From contig JAEZJP010000151.1 in assembly GCA_023415715.1 (NCBI GenBank), positions 1 to 7,860 of the forward strand: a stretch of 7,860 bases of DNA. The letters run 5' to 3'. Below are positions 6,201 to 7,860 of the stretch, piece by piece. Position numbers and translations under genes: made by a program. This stretch comes from Bacillota bacterium (lineage in GTDB: Bacteria; Bacillota; Clostridia; Christensenellales; Aristaeellaceae). The notes below the pieces were generated by a model. The model had not been told where the DNA came from. It was given only the letters and a program-made list of their open reading frames with translations, and made no database searches. Position 1 is the first letter of the stretch, and every line of letters starts with the position of its first letter.

Positions 6201-7055
6201 ATGAAGAATCTTGCCTATTACAATGGACGCATCACCGCGCTTAACGAGATGATGATCCCCATGAATGACCGCGCAGTCTATTTTGGCGACGGCGTATACG
6301 ACATGGCTTACGTCCGCAACGGCATATGCTTTGCCATGCAGGATCACATTGACCGCTTCTTCAACAGCTGCAAGCTGATGGAGATTGATCCCGGCATGAC
6401 AAAAGAGGCGCTGACCAGCCTGTTGAACGGTTTGATCGCCAGGCTGGACAGCGATATAAAAGATGCCATGATCTACTTCCAGATGTCCCGCGGGACCGCG
6501 GTCCGCAAGCACGCATTCCCCGATCCCGCCGTGCCTGCCAATCTGCTGGCCTACCTGCAGGGCTTCACGGCGGAGCTTGGCAGGGAATTCCGCCTGATTA
6601 CGGCAGAAGACACCCGCTTTGCCCATTGCAACATCAAATCCCTGAACCTGATCCCGAATGTGATGGCTACCCAGCGCGCCAAGGAAGCAGGCTGCGATGA
6701 GTGCGTTCTACACCGGGGAGCATACATTACCGAATGCGCTCACAGCGGGCTGTCCGTGCTTATCGGCGGAAGGCTTGTGACCACGCCGCTGAGCGAGTGG
6801 ATTTTGCCCAGCATTACACGCAAGCATCTGCTGCAAATATGCCGCGAGTTATCTGTCCCTATTGAGGAACGGCCCTACACAGTGAGCGAACTGATGAACG
6901 CCGACGAGATCATCGTCACCAGCTCCCTGACACTGTTCAGCCGTGTGTTTGAAATTGACGGCATGCCGGTGGGTGGCCTTGACCTGCCCTTATTCCAAAA
7001 GCTGAATGAAGCCTACATGAACCGCTTCAAAAGTGAAACAACGCAGCTTTCGTAG
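6201..7055 (+). CDS. dat: Class IV aminotransferase, D-amino-acid transaminase-like
   Basis: This 284-residue cytosolic PLP enzyme closely resembles Bacillus D-amino-acid transaminase, which moves amino groups between D-amino acids and 2-oxo acids. Visible family residues are Y33 in FGDGVYD, the carboxylate-trap pair R102 and H104 in SRGTAVRKHAFP (equivalent to R98 and H100 of the Bacillus enzyme), the Schiff-base lysine K146 in CNIKSLNL, and E178 in ITECAHSG. The R-x-H pair favours D-amino-acid use over branched-chain or aminodeoxychorismate relatives. The cofactor-side motif reads ECAHSG where the Bacillus enzyme has EGSSSN. ATG 6201 gives a normal N-terminus but no Shine-Dalgarno is visible. 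It lies 6 nt after the upstream stop, so translation is probably coupled. A terminator follows. Activity on an unusual D-amino compound is possible. Confidence 0.88.
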   Translation: MKNLAYYNGRITALNEMMIPMNDRAVYFGDGVYDMAYVRNGICFAMQDHIDRFFNSCKLMEIDPGMTKEALTSLLNGLIARLDSDIKDAMIYFQMSRGTAVRKHAFPDPAVPANLLAYLQGFTAELGREFRLITAEDTRFAHCNIKSLNLIPNVMATQRAKEAGCDECVLHRGAYITECAHSGLSVLIGGRLVTTPLSEWILPSITRKHLLQICRELSVPIEERPYTVSELMNADEIIVTSSLTLFSRVFEIDGMPVGGLDLPLFQKLNEAYMNRFKSETTQLS

Positions 7056-7075
7056 CCTGATGCAAAAGTCCAATG

Positions 7076-7116
7076 AAAAGCGCCCGGTTCGGAATGTTTT
7101 TCCGCGGGCGCTTTTT
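7076..7116 (+). terminator. Rho-independent terminator of the transport/catabolic cluster
   Basis: AAAAGCGCCCG (7076-7086) pairs with CGGGCGCTTTT (7105-7115), and the T run ends at 7116. Inside the loop a second stem, CGGAA (7090-7094) with TTCCG (7100-7104), stacks after a 3-nt bulge. It begins 21 nt after the aminotransferase stop. The A-rich left arm could give weak termination on the minus strand too. Confidence 0.92.
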
Positions 7117-7158
7117 GATTGTCCTGAAGCAACTGATGATTTCTAATGTAAAAAGTTC

Positions 7159-7187
7159 TTGACATCATGTTGAATTCATGCTACTAT
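7159..7187 (+). promoter_or_regulatory. Sigma-A-type promoter for the small membrane-protein/HTH unit
   Basis: TTGACA (7159-7164) is a perfect -35 box and TACTAT (7182-7187) is a 5-of-6 -10 box, separated by exactly 17 nt. It lies after the terminator in a locally AT-rich stretch. A start near 7194 would leave a ~36-nt leader before ATG 7230. It is the best promoter match noticed in the window. Confidence 0.85.
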
Positions 7188-7229
7188 CTGTTCATTCCAA
7201 ATTACAATATGTAAAAGGAGTGGGCAGGG

Positions 7230-7718
7230 ATGTCGTATCAAGAAAAAAGGACCCTGACAAATATATTGACAGGGGTCATCGTGGTGGCCGCCTATTGCAT
7301 CTATGCGTTCGGAAGAATTCAAACGCAAGCGGCCGATCCGAATGATTTGAAATTCTGGGGCACAACCATGCTGGTATTCATAGGCATCGGGGTTGCCGCG
7401 GCCATTGTCATCCAGATCATTTTTCATATTCTTCTTTCCGTCTCCATTGCTGTAAAAGAGGGCACGGACAAGGAAATAGAAAAAAAGGTGGAGGCGGCCG
7501 TGGTGGAAGATGAAATGGATAAGCTCATAGAGCTCAAATCCATGCGGCTGGGCTTTGGCATTTGCGGCGCGGGGTTTATTGCTGCGCTCATTTCCCTGGT
7601 TCTGAGTTTTCCCGCTGCTGTCATGCTCAACATTCTGTTCCTGTCGTTTTCTTTGGGCTCCCTGTTGGAAGGGGTGCTGAGCCTGCATTACTACAGGACA
7701 GGTGTAAAGAATGGCTAA
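7230..7718 (+). CDS. Small four-helix membrane protein of unknown function
   Basis: The protein has 162 residues and no function I can assign. Hydrophobic helices are visible at about 11-29, 44-72, 107-126 and 130-154. Between helices two and three lies a highly charged segment (77-106) that includes KEGTDKEIEKKVEAAV and then DEMDKLIELKSMR, probably cytoplasmic. A DE.DKLIELK-like motif before a helix recurs, from memory, in small membrane proteins encoded next to XRE regulators; this was not searched. AAAAGGAG (7213-7220) is well placed for ATG 7230, and a near-consensus promoter lies just upstream. The stop overlaps the start of the HTH gene by 8 nt, so the pair is one transcription unit. 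It could modulate the regulator from the membrane or respond to envelope stress, but that is a guess. Confidence 0.85.
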   Translation: MSYQEKRTLTNILTGVIVVAAYCIYAFGRIQTQAADPNDLKFWGTTMLVFIGIGVAAAIVIQIIFHILLSVSIAVKEGTDKEIEKKVEAAVVEDEMDKLIELKSMRLGFGICGAGFIAALISLVLSFPAAVMLNILFLSFSLGSLLEGVLSLHYYRTGVKNG

Positions 7719-7860
7719 AGAATTGAGGATCACCAACAACATCAGAAAGCTGCGCTTCTTTGCCAATGAGATGACGCAGCAGGAGCTTGCCAAAAAGCCG
7801 GTGTATCCAGGCAGACCATCATCGCCATTGAAGCCGGCAAGTATTCGCCCTCACTGGAGC
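7711..7860 (+). CDS. XRE/Cro-family helix-turn-helix regulator, apparently frameshifted and cut by the window end
   Basis: Reading from ATG 7711 gives MAKELRITNNIRKLRFF followed by NEMTQQELAKK, the start of an XRE helix-turn-helix. After the A5 tract (7792-7796) the frame becomes PVYPGRPSSP and loses similarity. One frame over, from base 7800, the expected recognition helix resumes as GVSRQTIIAIEAGKYSPSLE to the edge. A sixth A in the tract would restore AKKAGVSRQTIIAIE, so the sequence looks like a one-base deletion, either real or a sequencing or assembly error. This regulator type is commonly 65-80 residues long, so roughly 20-30 residues may lie beyond the edge. It overlaps the membrane-protein gene by 8 nt (ATGGCTAA), and no strong ribosome site is seen. 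It probably autoregulates the pair. Confidence 0.75.
   Translation, partial: MAKELRITNNIRKLRFFANEMTQQELAKKPVYPGRPSSPLKPASIRPHWS

Overview
The window looks like chromosomal DNA from an anaerobic Firmicute, probably a moderately GC-rich Clostridia-type bacterium. The reasons are strong AGGAGG-type ribosome binding sites, a Gram-positive-style secretion signal, tight gene packing with 6-17 nt gaps or a 4-nt overlap, and protein families common in gut or sediment Clostridia. GC is in the mid-50s by eye; it was not counted. The genus cannot be named from the sequence.

Positions 1-7055 read as one plus-strand catabolic cluster closed by a terminator at 7076-7116. In order it holds: the 3' part of a YheO/DauR-type regulator (1-555); a RidA-family enamine/imine deaminase (642-1100); a complete polar-amino-acid ABC importer (substrate-binding protein 1169-2029, permeases 2151-2810 and 2823-3503, ATPase 3500-4276); a PIG-L/LmbE-family zinc deacetylase (4291-5076); a SelA/DgaE-like PLP enzyme (5094-6194); and a D-amino-acid-transaminase-like class IV aminotransferase (6201-7055). 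A 13-bp hairpin with a short T run lies between the binding protein and the first permease. This is the usual place for a device that makes the binding protein more abundant than the membrane parts. A second hairpin precedes the binding-protein gene.

The layout suggests a working model, which is inference. A regulator of the family that includes the D-arginine regulator DauR controls uptake of an amino-acid-like solute. The deacetylase removes an acyl group, and the two PLP enzymes eliminate or transaminate the freed, possibly D-configured, amino compound. RidA clears the reactive enamines or imines these enzymes form. The substrate is unknown. An N-acyl-D-amino acid or an amino-sugar acid such as N-acyl-glucosaminate would fit all members.

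Positions 7120-7860 are a separate unit. A near-consensus promoter (TTGACA, 17 nt, TACTAT) drives a small four-helix membrane protein (7230-7718). Its stop overlaps the start of an XRE/Cro-type helix-turn-helix gene (7711 to the window end) by 8 nt. As written, the regulator frame is broken by an apparent one-base loss in an A tract at 7792-7796. No RNA genes, insertion sequences, CRISPR arrays or phage genes were seen, and no gene-free stretch exceeds 300 bases.
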